DNA of 43,132 bases from an uncultured Lachnospiraceae bacterium (GTDB taxonomy: Bacteria > Bacillota > Clostridia > Lachnospirales > Lachnospiraceae): positions 1 to 43,132 of the forward strand of contig CATBDC010000034.1 in assembly GCA_949502235.1 (NCBI GenBank), read 5' to 3'. Shown here one piece after another: positions 14,281-23,481 of the stretch (position 1 is its first letter; each line of letters begins with the position of its first letter). Both the position numbers and the translations under genes were made by a program. The notes under the pieces are model-generated. The model worked only from the letters and a program-made list of their open reading frames with translations, had not been told where the DNA came from and did not search any database.

Positions 14281-16005
14281 ATGAAAAACAAGACCTACAA
14301 TAAAAAGAAGATGCTGGTTGTATTTGTGGGAGCGGCTGCAATTATACTGGGACTTGTGGGAAGGCTTGTGTATCTGATGGTGTTTGACGCAGAGTATTAT
14401 CAGAAGAAGGCGGAGGATCTGCATGAAAGGGAGCGTGAGATTAAGGCAGCCAGAGGTGAGATTGTGGATAGAAACGGCACGGTGCTTGCAACGAATAAGA
14501 CAGTCTGTACCATATCGGTTATCCACAGCCAGATTACAGATCCAAAGCGGGTGATAACGGCTCTTTCGGAGGCTCTTTCCATGGACGAGGAGACTGTGAG
14601 GACAAAGGTGGAGAAGATATCCTCCATGGAACGAATTAAGACCAACGTAGAGAAGGAAACAGGAGATGCCATCAGGAATATGGAGCTTGACGGCGTAAAG
14701 GTAGATGAAGACTTTAAACGGTATTATCCTTATGATGAACTGGCATCAAAGGTGCTGGGCTTTACCGGCGGAGATAATCAGGGGATTATCGGGCTGGAGG
14801 TAAAATATGAGGAGTATCTTAAAGGGAAAAACGGCACCATTCTTACAACTACGGACGCCAGAGGAATAGAGCTTGACGCTGTGGCAGAGGACAGGATAGA
14901 GCCGGTTGCAGGAAATACACTTCAGATAAGCCTTGATTATAATATACAGATGTATGCGCAGCAGATGGCGGAAAAGGTTATGGAGGAAAAGCAGGCGGAT
15001 AAGGTGGCGGTAATGCTTATGAATCCGCAGAACGGGGAAATCCTTGCAATGGTTAATGTACCGGAATTTAATTTAAATGATCCCTTTACATTAAATACAG
15101 GTGCAGATGAGGGGACGCTTTCCGATGAGGCGCTGCAAGAAGAACTGAACCAGATGTGGAGAAACGGGTGTATTAATGATACCTATGAACCGGGATCTGT
15201 TTTCAAGGTGGTTACGGCAACGGCATGTCTGGAGGAAAAGGTGGTTTCACTGTCAGATAATTTCAGCTGCCCGGGTTACCGTATAGTAGAGGATAGGAAA
15301 ATACGCTGCCACAAGGTAGGAGGCCATGGGAGCGAGACATTTACCCAGGGGATCCAGAATTCCTGCAACCCCGTATTTATAGATATCGGGCTGCGTTTAG
15401 GGGCAGACAGATTCTGTGATTATTTTGAACAGCTGGGCCTTTTGGGGATGACCGGAGTTGACCTTCCCGGCGAGGCCTCTACCATCATGCATAAAAAAGA
15501 AAATATTGGACTGGTAGAGCTTGCTACTATGAGCTTCGGACAGTCCTTTCAGGTGACTCCTATGCAGATGGCGGCAACAGTGGGCTCCATTATAAACGGC
15601 GGGACGAGGATCACGCCTCATTTCGGTGTGCGTGTATTAGATGATGGCGGTAATGTGGCGGAAGAGTTTTCCTATGACGCAGGGAACAGGATTGTCTCAA
15701 AAGAAACGTCAGAGACAATGCAGATGCTGCTTGAAAGCGTTGTGTCTGAAGGAGGCGGTAAAAATGCCCAGGTAGAAGGGTACCGCATCGGCGGAAAGAC
15801 GGCCACATCCCAGACACTTCCAAGAAGCGCCAACAAATATATTTCTTCTTTTATAGGATTTGCCCCGGCAGACAATCCGCAAATTCTGGGAATGTGTGTG
15901 ATATATAATCCGCAGGGAGTCTATTACGGGGGAACGATAGCAGCGCCTGTAATAGGGAATATTTTCGAGAATATATTCCCGTATCTTGGCATTGAAAAAG
16001 AATAA
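14281..16005 (+). CDS. Second class B penicillin-binding protein (SpoVD/FtsI-like)
   Basis: The protein has 574 residues from ATG 14281; an in-frame GTG at 14239 lies within the hairpin stem. It has one membrane anchor (about 10-34), then the dimerisation domain (AARGEIVDRNGTVLATNKTVC) and the transpeptidase domain with S306-V-F-K309 and S361-C-N363. The third motif reads K506-T-A (GGKTATSQTLPR) instead of the usual KTG. No PASTA domain is present. Tandem class B PBPs in this cluster usually serve division and spore cortex (FtsI and SpoVD). By order this one would be SpoVD-like, but sequence alone does not decide. Confidence 0.88.
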   Translation: MKNKTYNKKKMLVVFVGAAAIILGLVGRLVYLMVFDAEYYQKKAEDLHEREREIKAARGEIVDRNGTVLATNKTVCTISVIHSQITDPKRVITALSEALSMDEETVRTKVEKISSMERIKTNVEKETGDAIRNMELDGVKVDEDFKRYYPYDELASKVLGFTGGDNQGIIGLEVKYEEYLKGKNGTILTTTDARGIELDAVAEDRIEPVAGNTLQISLDYNIQMYAQQMAEKVMEEKQADKVAVMLMNPQNGEILAMVNVPEFNLNDPFTLNTGADEGTLSDEALQEELNQMWRNGCINDTYEPGSVFKVVTATACLEEKVVSLSDNFSCPGYRIVEDRKIRCHKVGGHGSETFTQGIQNSCNPVFIDIGLRLGADRFCDYFEQLGLLGMTGVDLPGEASTIMHKKENIGLVELATMSFGQSFQVTPMQMAATVGSIINGGTRITPHFGVRVLDDGGNVAEEFSYDAGNRIVSKETSETMQMLLESVVSEGGGKNAQVEGYRIGGKTATSQTLPRSANKYISSFIGFAPADNPQILGMCVIYNPQGVYYGGTIAAPVIGNIFENIFPYLGIEKE

Positions 16006-16066
16006 GAAATGAAGTATACTATGTAAAGTTAGAGGAAAGATAACAAAAGAGATGAAGAGGTGGATT

Positions 16067-17023
16067 ATGGATTATACAATATTTGTTCCGGTAATTATTT
16101 CGTTTGCGCTTAGTGTAATTATGGGGCCGGTGATTATTCCGATATTAAGAAGGCTTAAGATGGGACAGACCGAGCGGGAAGAAGGAGTGAAGTCACATCT
16201 TAAAAAGGCGGGAACTCCCACGATGGGGGGAGTCATCATCCTTTTGAGTGTTGTGGTGACCTCTGTTCTATATATAAGAGATTATCCCAACATTATCCCA
16301 ATCCTGTTTGTAACCCTGGGCTTCGGACTTATTGGTTTTCTGGACGATTACCTGAAGGTAGTAATGAAGCGCTCTGACGGACTGTACCCGGGACAGAAGA
16401 TGGCCCTTCAGATTGTAGTTACGGCTGTCTTTGCCTTTTATATTGTAAAATTTACAGAAATACCTCTTGCCATGCTGATACCTTTTTCCGGCGGAAAATA
16501 TCTGGATATCGGCTGGCTTTCTATTCCTCTTATGTTTATTGCGGTGATTGGGACAGTAAATGGTACAAACTTTACAGACGGTCTTGACGGTCTTGCTTCA
16601 AGTGTTACGGTGCTTGTGGCCACATTTTTTACTGTGGTTGCTATTGGAACAAGGAGCGGTATAGAGCCTGTTACCTGCGCGGTTGTGGGGTCGCTTCTTG
16701 GCTTTCTTTTGTTTAATGTATATCCCGCCAGTGTATTTATGGGGGATACGGGCTCCCTGGCGCTGGGCGGTTTTGTGGCATCAACGGCATACATGCTTCA
16801 GATGCCCATATTTATTCTGATCGTAGGGCTGGTTTATCTTGTAGAGGTATTATCAGTTATGATACAGGTTACTTATTTTAAGAAGACCGGCGGAAAAAGG
16901 ATTTTCAAAATGGCGCCTATCCATCACCATTTTGAGCTCTGCGGCTGGTCGGAGACAAGAGTGGTTGCTGTATTTTCTATTTTAACGGCAATTCTGTGCC
17001 TCATCGGCCTGATGGCTATGTAG
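16067..17023 (+). CDS. mraY: Phospho-MurNAc-pentapeptide transferase MraY
   Basis: The protein has 318 residues from ATG 16067, which follows GAGGTGG; ATG 16052 is a possible alternative adding five residues. It is an integral membrane enzyme with about ten segments. Signatures are KKAGTPTMGGVIIL, the Asp-rich LIGFLDDYLKV, NGTNFTDGLDGLAS, FMGDTGSLALGG and PIHHHFELCGWSE. It transfers phospho-MurNAc-pentapeptide to undecaprenyl phosphate to make lipid I. murE and murF, which often lie just upstream, are missing here. Confidence 0.95.
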   Translation: MDYTIFVPVIISFALSVIMGPVIIPILRRLKMGQTEREEGVKSHLKKAGTPTMGGVIILLSVVVTSVLYIRDYPNIIPILFVTLGFGLIGFLDDYLKVVMKRSDGLYPGQKMALQIVVTAVFAFYIVKFTEIPLAMLIPFSGGKYLDIGWLSIPLMFIAVIGTVNGTNFTDGLDGLASSVTVLVATFFTVVAIGTRSGIEPVTCAVVGSLLGFLLFNVYPASVFMGDTGSLALGGFVASTAYMLQMPIFILIVGLVYLVEVLSVMIQVTYFKKTGGKRIFKMAPIHHHFELCGWSETRVVAVFSILTAILCLIGLMAM

Positions 17024-17074
17024 CTTAAGCGGCGGCAAATCATATTTTACTTTACTTAAATTTAGGAGGAAAGC

Positions 17075-18430
17075 ATGGAAACAGCGGGAAAAAAGGTGCT
17101 TGTGTTCGGTTCCGGAAAAAGCGGGATCGGTTCAGTGAAGCTCCTTAAGAAACATGGAGCGGATGTCATTCTTTATGACGGGAATGAAAAGCTTGATGAA
17201 AAAAAGATACGGGAAAGTCTGAAAGAAGAGGAGAAAATAAAAATTATTCTCGGAAGATTTCCGGAAGAGCTTTTAGAGGAGCTTTCCCTTGTTGTTCTAA
17301 GTCCGGGGGTTCCAACGGATCTGCCGGTTATAGAAAGAATGCGCAGGGAAAGGCTCCCTGTGATCGGGGAGGTGGAGCTTGCCTATGAATATGGGAAGGG
17401 CAGTGTTCTTGCCATCACGGGGACAAACGGTAAGACAACAACAACAACACTCCTCGGGGAAATCATGAAGGCCTATAAGGGCAGCGATGTGTTTGTGGTA
17501 GGAAATATTGGAAACCCGTATACGGCTGCGGCGGAGGAAATGACGGAAGCATCGGTTGCCGTGGCGGAGATGAGCAGCTTCCAGCTTGAGAGTATCATTA
17601 CCTTTAAGCCTCATGTGAGCGCGATTCTTAATTATACGCCGGATCATTTAGACCGCCACCACACCATGGAAGCATATATTGCGGCCAAAGAAAATATTGC
17701 CAGGAACCAGACCAAAGAGGATTTTTGTGTTTTAAACTATGAAGAAGAAATCATGAGGGAATTTGCAAAGAATCTTAAATGTCAGGTTCTATATTTTAGC
17801 AGCCAGCGTAAACTAGAGAAGGGAATCTATCTTGACGGCGATGATATCATATACCGGAATCAGGAGGAGGTTCTTGTATGCAGTACGAAGGAGCTTCAGA
17901 TTCTCGGGACGCATAATTATGAGAATGTGATGGTTGCTGTATGCATGGCGGCAGTATATGGCGTGCCGATGGAAATGATCAGGAATACGGTGAAGGCCTT
18001 TAAAGGCGTAGAGCACAGAATCGAGTATGTGACAGAGAAAAAGGGGGTTGTGTATTACAATGACTCCAAGGGAACGAATCCGGACGCGGCAATAAAGGCA
18101 ATCCAGGCCATGAACCGTCCTACCGTGCTTTTAGGAGGCGGGTATGATAAAAAGTCAGAGTATACCCAGTGGATTAAAAGCTTTGACGGAAAGGTGACAA
18201 AGCTTATACTGATGGGAGAGACGAAGGAGAAGATTGCCGCGGATGCTTTAAAATGCGGCTTTACTGATTATGTTTATGCAGATACGTTTGAGGAGGCAGT
18301 TCATATGGCGGCGGAGTATGCGAGACCCGGGGACGCGGTGCTTTTATCACCGGCCTGCGCAAGCTGGGGAATGTTTCCGAATTATGAAGTACGTGGAGAG
18401 AAGTTTAAAGAAATTGTAAATTCCTTATAA
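17075..18430 (+). CDS. murD: UDP-MurNAc-L-alanine:D-glutamate ligase MurD
   Basis: The protein has 451 residues with the three Mur-ligase domains. The N-terminal Rossmann-like part starts KVLVFGSGKSGIGSVKLL. The ATP site is AITGTNGKTTTTTLLGEI. YTPDHLDRHHTMEAYIAAK and GVEHRIEYVTEKKGVVYYNDSKGTNPDA follow, and the C-terminal domain ends LSPACASWGMFPNYEVRGE. It adds D-glutamate in the cytosolic precursor pathway. A GGAGG site precedes ATG 17075. The next gene starts three bases after its stop. Confidence 0.96.
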   Translation: METAGKKVLVFGSGKSGIGSVKLLKKHGADVILYDGNEKLDEKKIRESLKEEEKIKIILGRFPEELLEELSLVVLSPGVPTDLPVIERMRRERLPVIGEVELAYEYGKGSVLAITGTNGKTTTTTLLGEIMKAYKGSDVFVVGNIGNPYTAAAEEMTEASVAVAEMSSFQLESIITFKPHVSAILNYTPDHLDRHHTMEAYIAAKENIARNQTKEDFCVLNYEEEIMREFAKNLKCQVLYFSSQRKLEKGIYLDGDDIIYRNQEEVLVCSTKELQILGTHNYENVMVAVCMAAVYGVPMEMIRNTVKAFKGVEHRIEYVTEKKGVVYYNDSKGTNPDAAIKAIQAMNRPTVLLGGGYDKKSEYTQWIKSFDGKVTKLILMGETKEKIAADALKCGFTDYVYADTFEEAVHMAAEYARPGDAVLLSPACASWGMFPNYEVRGEKFKEIVNSL

Positions 18431-18433
18431 GGA

Positions 18434-19525
18434 GTGCATGACAGATTGATTCGACGGGAAAAGGGAAGGTATGACTATACACTTCTTACTGCGTTAGGAC
18501 TGCTTATTATAATGGGGCTCGTGCTCCTTTACAGTACCAGTACTTATAACGGAGAGGTTAAGTTTCATGATGCTTTTTACTATCTGAAAAAACAAGTATT
18601 TGCTACGAGCCTTGGAATTGCTGCTATGTTTTTTGTCGCGGAGATGGATTATCATTTATGGCGGCATGTAGCATTTTTAGGGTATCTTATCGCAGTGCTT
18701 TTATCACTTGCGGTTATGTTTGTAGGCGAGGAATACAATGGGTCCAAAAGATGGCTGTCTTTGGGCCCGTTTTCTTTTCAGCCCTCTGAGTTTGCCAAGG
18801 TGGCGGTAATTCTTTTTTTGGCGGTAATTGTGACGAAGAATGTGAAGGATATAGGAAGGATGAGGACTATGATTAAGATTATGGCTTCTATTCTTCCGAT
18901 TGTGGGGCTTGTGGGGGCAAGCAACCTAAGCACAGCCATCATTATTCTTGGAATAGGTGCGGTTCTTGTATTTGTGGCGAGTCCGAAATACGGGCAGTTT
19001 ATCGTTATGGCGGTTTTGGCGGCGGGATTTATGGCGGTATTTCTTGCCCTTGAAAGCTACCGTCTGGAAAGGCTTGAGATATGGCGGAACCCGGAAAATT
19101 TTGAAAAGGGCTATCAGACGCTCCAGGGTCTTTATGCCATCGGGTCAGGAGGCTTATTTGGAAGAGGGCTGGGGGCAAGTGTACAAAAACTGGGGTTTGT
19201 GCCTGAAGCGCAGAATGATATGATTTTTTCCATTGTGTGTGAGGAGCTGGGGCTTTTCGGAGCAGGTTTCCTACTTATTTTATTTTTGATTTTAATCTGG
19301 CGTTTTTTTGTTATTGCAACCCATGCAAAGGATTTGTTCGGTGCCCTGATTGCGACAGGTGCCATGGCACACATGATGATTCAGGTTATTTTAAATATCG
19401 CGGTGGTAACAAATACGATTCCTAACACAGGGATTACACTTCCCTTTGTCAGCTACGGAGGGACGTCAGTTGTATTCCTCCTTATTGAAATGGGGCTTGT
19501 GTTAAGTGTGTCAAAAATGGTATGA
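18434..19525 (+). CDS. ftsW: Division SEDS glycosyltransferase FtsW
   Basis: The protein has up to 363 residues with about ten membrane segments and full SEDS motifs: GLVLLYSTSTY, YNGSKRWLSLGPFSFQPSEFAKVAVILF, LQGLYAIGSGGLFGRGLGASVQK, PEAQNDMIFSIVCEELG and NTGITLPFVSYGGTS. Its place after murD makes FtsW (or SpoVE) the best call. The start is uncertain. GTG 18434 overlaps the AAGGAG site (18429-18434), so TTG 18446 may be the true start, giving 359 residues. It would polymerise lipid II with one of the upstream PBPs. murG, usually next, is absent. Confidence 0.92.
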   Translation: MHDRLIRREKGRYDYTLLTALGLLIIMGLVLLYSTSTYNGEVKFHDAFYYLKKQVFATSLGIAAMFFVAEMDYHLWRHVAFLGYLIAVLLSLAVMFVGEEYNGSKRWLSLGPFSFQPSEFAKVAVILFLAVIVTKNVKDIGRMRTMIKIMASILPIVGLVGASNLSTAIIILGIGAVLVFVASPKYGQFIVMAVLAAGFMAVFLALESYRLERLEIWRNPENFEKGYQTLQGLYAIGSGGLFGRGLGASVQKLGFVPEAQNDMIFSIVCEELGLFGAGFLLILFLILIWRFFVIATHAKDLFGALIATGAMAHMMIQVILNIAVVTNTIPNTGITLPFVSYGGTSVVFLLIEMGLVLSVSKMV

Positions 19526-19537
19526 TATAATTTAAGC

Positions 19538-19559
19538 GGCGGCAGAATTTTCTGCCGCC
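19538..19559. repeat. GC-rich inverted repeat after ftsW
   Basis: GGCGGCAGAA and TTCTGCCGCC form a 10-bp stem with a two-base loop (in practice nine or eight pairs and a wider loop). No T tract follows, so it may be a mRNA 3' end stabiliser or a weak terminator. The following 88 bases to the next gene show nothing I can name. Confidence 0.5.
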
Positions 19560-19647
19560 CCATATGAAATGATAGTGTTCACAGGTCTATGCATTTACTG
19601 CGCAGGACGTAAGAAAATGATTCGAGTGAACTGTAGGAGGAATACGG

Positions 19648-20385
19648 ATGGCAGGAAAGCAGAAGAAAAAAACTCATAAGGTATACGCTTTTTTTGTTCT
19701 TCTTTTTGGCTTTGCAATCATTGTGCTGACGCTTTTGATTGTTTTTTACATACAAAAGGTAGAGGTTACGGGAAATGAATATTGTTCGGACAAGCAGATT
19801 ATAGATGTGGTGCAGAATGATAAATATTCGGTGAACAGCCTGTATGTATGGGGCAGATATCTGCTGGGGCAGGGGGAAGAGCTCCCTTGTCTGGAAGAAA
19901 TGAAGGTAAGTCTCGGGTGGCCGTGGGTGCTTAAGGTAAAGGTGAAGGAAAAGCAGATTGTAGGATATGTCCGTACCGGTGAAGAAGAGTACGCCTTTTT
20001 TGATAAGGAAGGAATGATTGTAAAAAAGGATTCGCAGTACCAGGAAGGCCTTCCTTTTGTGGAGGGAATCGATGTCGGAAGTGTAAAGCTCTATAAAAAA
20101 ATCGAGAGTGAAAATTCTAAAATATTTGAAGAGATCCTTGAGGCGTCACAGGAGCTTAAGAAGTTTGAAATGACGGCAGAAAAAATTGTGTGTAAAAGCG
20201 GAAAGATCTATGTCTATGTCGGACAAATATGCGTGTGTCTGGGCGATAATGTGACAGCGGAAAAAATTGCACAGATATCTCCGATTATAGAAAAGCTGGA
20301 AGGGAAAACGGGAACACTGCATCTGGAGAACTACGGCGAGGGCAGAGAAACCATAACCTTTAAGAATGATGAATTTCCTGAATAA
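19648..20385 (+). CDS. ftsQ: Cell division protein FtsQ/DivIB
   Basis: The protein has 245 residues. A short Lys-rich cytoplasmic start leads to one membrane segment (about 12-35, VYAFFVLLFGFAIIVLTLLIVFYI). A POTRA-like domain follows (IQKVEVTGNEYCSDKQIIDVVQ... VSLGWPWVLKVKVKEKQIVGYV), then a beta domain. This is the FtsQ/DivIB plan. It works at the septum with FtsL and DivIC and connects to the division PBP. A GGAGG site precedes ATG 19648. It is separated from ftsW by 122 bp and from ftsZ by 144 bp, so it may be expressed partly on its own. Confidence 0.88.
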   Translation: MAGKQKKKTHKVYAFFVLLFGFAIIVLTLLIVFYIQKVEVTGNEYCSDKQIIDVVQNDKYSVNSLYVWGRYLLGQGEELPCLEEMKVSLGWPWVLKVKVKEKQIVGYVRTGEEEYAFFDKEGMIVKKDSQYQEGLPFVEGIDVGSVKLYKKIESENSKIFEEILEASQELKKFEMTAEKIVCKSGKIYVYVGQICVCLGDNVTAEKIAQISPIIEKLEGKTGTLHLENYGEGRETITFKNDEFPE

Positions 20386-20410
20386 AATTAAGAAAAATCC
20401 ATAAATTCTA

Positions 20411-20439
20411 TTGATATTTTGGACAAAAGTCTATATTAT
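20411..20439 (+). promoter_or_regulatory. Candidate ftsZ promoter
   Basis: TTGATA (20411-20416) and TATTAT (20434-20439) are 17 bp apart in the ftsQ-ftsZ gap, about 90 bp before the ftsZ start. The region is very A+T-rich, so chance matches are likely. Confidence 0.4.
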
Positions 20440-20529
20440 ATAGTATATATGGCAAAGTGTAAGTTTATGCATTGTCGATACATGGGATGTATAAAGTATA
20501 TAATAAGGATAACAAAGGAGGAGAAACCC

Positions 20530-21759
20530 TTGCTAGAAATTAAAACCAATGAATCAGAAGCAGCGGCGAAAATAATTGTTGTAGGAGTAGGCGGCGGCGG
20601 TAATAATGCTGTCAACCGAATGATTGATGAGCAGATTGCCGGTGTGGAATTTATAGCGATTAATACAGATAAGCAGGCGCTTCAGCTAAGTAAAGCTCCA
20701 ACGCTTATGCAGATTGGAGAAAAGATAACAAAAGGTCTTGGTGCGGGAGCAAGGCCGGAGGTAGGAGAAAAAGCGGCGGAGGAGAGCTCGGAAGAGGTAT
20801 CTGCAGCTCTTAAGGGTGCGGATATGGTATTTGTAACCTGCGGTATGGGCGGAGGAACCGGAACAGGGGCAGCACCGGTTGTTGCGCGTATTGCCAAGGG
20901 CTTAGGCGCACTTACGGTAGGTGTTGTTACGAAGCCCTTCCGTTTTGAATCCAAGACCCGTATGAGCAATGCCCTTACGGGAATTGAAAAGCTAAAGGAA
21001 AGTGTGGATACTCTGATTGTTATTCCCAATGACAAGCTTCTGGAGGTAGTGGACAGGCGTACGACTATGCCTGAGGCTCTTAAGAAGGCAGATGAGGTAT
21101 TGCAGCAGGGTATTCAGGGTATTACGGATCTGATTAATGTGCCGTCACTTATTAATCTGGACTTTGCGGATGTCCAGACAGTTATGACGGATAAGGGCAT
21201 TGCCCATATCGGTATCGGACAGGGACGGGGTGACGATAAAGCCCTTGAGGCTGTGAAGCAGGCAGTGGCAAGTCCTCTTCTTGAGACAACGATTGCCGGG
21301 GCTTCCCATGTAATTATTAATGTATCTGGTGATATTACGCTTATGGATGCCTCTGATGCGGCTGAGTATGTGCAGGAGCTTGCAGGGGATCAGGCAAACA
21401 TTATTTTCGGTGCAATGTATGATGACTCCCGTGCTGACGAAGCTACCATAACGGTTATTGCCACAGGGCTTCATAATGTGGGCGGAAGTGCGTCAAAGCT
21501 GAAATCCAGGTTAGAAAGCCAGAGGCCGGGGGCGGCTCAGGAAAGCGTCTATGAGAGGCAGACAGCAGCGCCCAAGCAGCAGACACAGGTGCCCAAGCTT
21601 GATATCGGCATGGCTCCAGTAAAGACTCCGGGCGGGCAGGGTTCAGCTATTCCGAGACGTACGCCAGGCGGCACGGCTCCTTCCCTGGAAGTACCTAAGA
21701 CTCCCACTAGCAGGGTGAAGGAGCAGTCAATCAAGATACCGGATTTCTTTAGAAAGTAA
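20530..21759 (+). CDS. ftsZ: Cell division GTPase FtsZ
   Basis: The protein has 409 residues from TTG 20530, picked because AAAGGAGGAG lies 5 bases upstream. The open frame reaches back to 20419, but those codons are not FtsZ-like. The tubulin fold is clear: [25 protein letters not shown], the GTP loop [27 protein letters not shown] and [12 protein letters not shown] Pro/Gln-rich linker follows, then the conserved tail KIPDFFRK, which binds partners such as SepF or FtsA. No ftsA is upstream, so SepF or another anchor probably serves. A strong terminator follows. Confidence 0.97.
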   Translation: MLEIKTNESEAAAKIIVVGVGGGGNNAVNRMIDEQIAGVEFIAINTDKQALQLSKAPTLMQIGEKITKGLGAGARPEVGEKAAEESSEEVSAALKGADMVFVTCGMGGGTGTGAAPVVARIAKGLGALTVGVVTKPFRFESKTRMSNALTGIEKLKESVDTLIVIPNDKLLEVVDRRTTMPEALKKADEVLQQGIQGITDLINVPSLINLDFADVQTVMTDKGIAHIGIGQGRGDDKALEAVKQAVASPLLETTIAGASHVIINVSGDITLMDASDAAEYVQELAGDQANIIFGAMYDDSRADEATITVIATGLHNVGGSASKLKSRLESQRPGAAQESVYERQTAAPKQQTQVPKLDIGMAPVKTPGGQGSAIPRRTPGGTAPSLEVPKTPTSRVKEQSIKIPDFFRK

Positions 21760-21770
21760 ATAGTTTACTT

Positions 21771-21800
21771 ATAGGGACAGAGAATTCTGTCCCTATTTTT
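21771..21800 (+). terminator. ftsZ terminator
   Basis: ATAGGGACAG (21771-21780) pairs with CTGTCCCTAT (21787-21796) around AGAATT and is followed by T residues. It ends the division cluster ahead of the sporulation genes. Confidence 0.85.
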
Positions 21801-21801
21801 C

Positions 21802-21867
21802 TGTCGAAACAAACCTTGTTTTTATTCACAATATCTGACAAATTCTTTAGCTTATCCATCCTATAAT
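21802..21867 (+). promoter_or_regulatory. Spo0A-type spoIIG promoter
   Basis: A perfect 0A-box core TGTCGAA (21802-21808) and a second near-match TGACAAA (21836-21842) lie before TATAAT (21862-21867). CTGACA (21835-21840) could serve as a -35 element with an unusually long 21-bp spacer. The Bacillus spoIIG promoter has the same unusual form: sigma-A elements about 22 bp apart, activated by Spo0A bound at the -35 region. The match is by pattern, but its position before spoIIGA fits well. Confidence 0.65.
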
Positions 21868-21901
21868 AATCCCATCATCGTTAGAAGGAAGAAGGTGGAA
21901 T

Positions 21902-22681
21902 GTGTATTATGAATTGTACATAGACGTGTTTTTTCTTATCAATTTTATGATGGATTACATAATGCTAAGCCTTACCCGGAGGATACTTAAATGTCCTGCC
22001 ACGCGTGGAAGAATCTGTGCCGGGGCGGCAGTAGGAGCTCTTTCTACATGCTTCATTATGGTAATTCCCGGAATGAATACGTTTTTTAAATTCATATTGT
22101 TCCACATGGTTTCAAATGTTTTGATGATTAAAACTGGATTAAAAATCGGATGGAATAAGACATTTCTAAGAGCGTATGTAATACTTTATATAAGTGCTTT
22201 TATTACAGGCGGCATCATGGAATACCTGCATCAGTATTTAAGAGTGGGAAGCCTGTTTTTTGCTCTTGCTGCTGCCGGCTATTATCTAAGCCTGGGGGTA
22301 TGGAATCTCATTACCTATCTGGCAGAAAGGAATGTAAGGCGTTTAAGGGTCAGGCTTTTGAGGGACGGAAAGGAATATGAGGCGGGAGCGCTCATTGACA
22401 CAGGAAACCGTCTCCGGGATCCGGTAACGGGAAAGCCGGTCAGTATCATTTCTTCTAAAACGGCCGCAAAGCTTGGAATTACGACATCGCCAGGAAAATA
22501 CTGGTATATATCCTACCAGTCCGTGGGAAAGGCAGACGGAGTGCTGCCGGCTGTTATGCTGGATGCTATGTGGATAAACACAGAACCGCCGGCTGTCGTT
22601 GAAAAGCCGGTGGTAGCCATATGTGAAGAGGATATTACGGCTGATGATTATGAAATGCTTATGAACCCTGATTTATTATAG
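21902..22681 (+). CDS. spoIIGA: Sigma-E processing peptidase SpoIIGA
   Basis: The protein has 259 residues from GTG 21902. The N-terminal half has about five membrane segments (starts [19 protein letters not shown]). The cytosolic half has the aspartic-protease motif [14 protein letters not shown], with D166 as the expected catalytic residue. This is SpoIIGA, which cuts the pro-sequence from pro-sigma-E in the mother cell after a signal from the forespore. It lies directly before sigE, 11 bp away, as in other endospore formers. Expression should start from the Spo0A-type promoter upstream. Confidence 0.93.
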   Translation: MYYELYIDVFFLINFMMDYIMLSLTRRILKCPATRGRICAGAAVGALSTCFIMVIPGMNTFFKFILFHMVSNVLMIKTGLKIGWNKTFLRAYVILYISAFITGGIMEYLHQYLRVGSLFFALAAAGYYLSLGVWNLITYLAERNVRRLRVRLLRDGKEYEAGALIDTGNRLRDPVTGKPVSIISSKTAAKLGITTSPGKYWYISYQSVGKADGVLPAVMLDAMWINTEPPAVVEKPVVAICEEDITADDYEMLMNPDLL

Positions 22682-22692
22682 GAGGGATTTTT

Positions 22693-23433
22693 ATGGTAAT
22701 AAAGGTTGCAGTGCCGCATCAATTTAAGCTAAAGATGATTCCAGATTTCCGGACACTTCTGTTTCCGGACAGGAAGGATATACATTATATCGGAGGATCA
22801 GAGATCCTTCCTGCACCCCTTGAGACAGAAGAGGAGGCGGCTGTTATAGATGAGCTTGGCACGGAGGATTCAGAGAGGGCAAAGAAGCTGTTAATTGAAC
22901 ATAATCTCCGTCTGGTTGTATATATTGCAAAAAAATTTGACAATACGGGCGTGGGAGTGGAGGACTTGATTTCTATTGGGACAATCGGGCTGATTAAAGC
23001 AATCAACACATTTAACCCAGGTAAAAATATTAAGCTGGCTACCTATGCCTCCAGGTGTATTGAAAATGAAATTCTCATGTATTTAAGACGGAATAATAAA
23101 ACGAAGCTGGAGGTTTCCATTGATGAGCCGTTAAATGTTGACTGGGACGGAAATGAGCTTCTTTTATCAGATATTCTGGGAACGGAGGAGGATACAATCT
23201 ATAAGGATATTGAGCAGGAGGCGGAGAGAAAGATCCTAATCCGGGCAATTAACAGGCTGTCAGGAAGAGAACGGATGATTATAAGGATGCGCTTTGGCCT
23301 GGGCACGCCCGGCGGTGAGGAGAAAACCCAGAAGGAGGTTGCGGATATCCTTGGAATTTCCCAGTCATACATATCAAGACTTGAAAAGAAAATAATGCAG
23401 CGCCTGAAAAAAGAGATGGTGAAGTATTCATAG
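22693..23433 (+). CDS. sigE: Mother-cell sigma factor SigE (pro-form)
   Basis: The protein has 246 residues. The first ~27 form the amphipathic pro-sequence that SpoIIGA removes. Region 2 reads [68 protein letters not shown]. Region 4 ends with [25 protein letters not shown]. It directs early mother-cell genes, including the cotJ operon in Bacillus. It is co-transcribed with spoIIGA. In Bacillus, sigG follows on the same strand; here a hydrolase follows and sigG is reversed. Confidence 0.95.
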   Translation: MVIKVAVPHQFKLKMIPDFRTLLFPDRKDIHYIGGSEILPAPLETEEEAAVIDELGTEDSERAKKLLIEHNLRLVVYIAKKFDNTGVGVEDLISIGTIGLIKAINTFNPGKNIKLATYASRCIENEILMYLRRNNKTKLEVSIDEPLNVDWDGNELLLSDILGTEEDTIYKDIEQEAERKILIRAINRLSGRERMIIRMRFGLGTPGGEEKTQKEVADILGISQSYISRLEKKIMQRLKKEMVKYS

Positions 23434-23481
23434 CAATATGGAAAAAAAAGTGCTACAATAAAAGAAAAAGGAGTTGTGCGT

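Noticed and set aside
20419-20529. N-terminal extension of FtsZ
   Set aside because: The 37 extra codons are not FtsZ-like, and a strong ribosome site sits right before TTG 20530.
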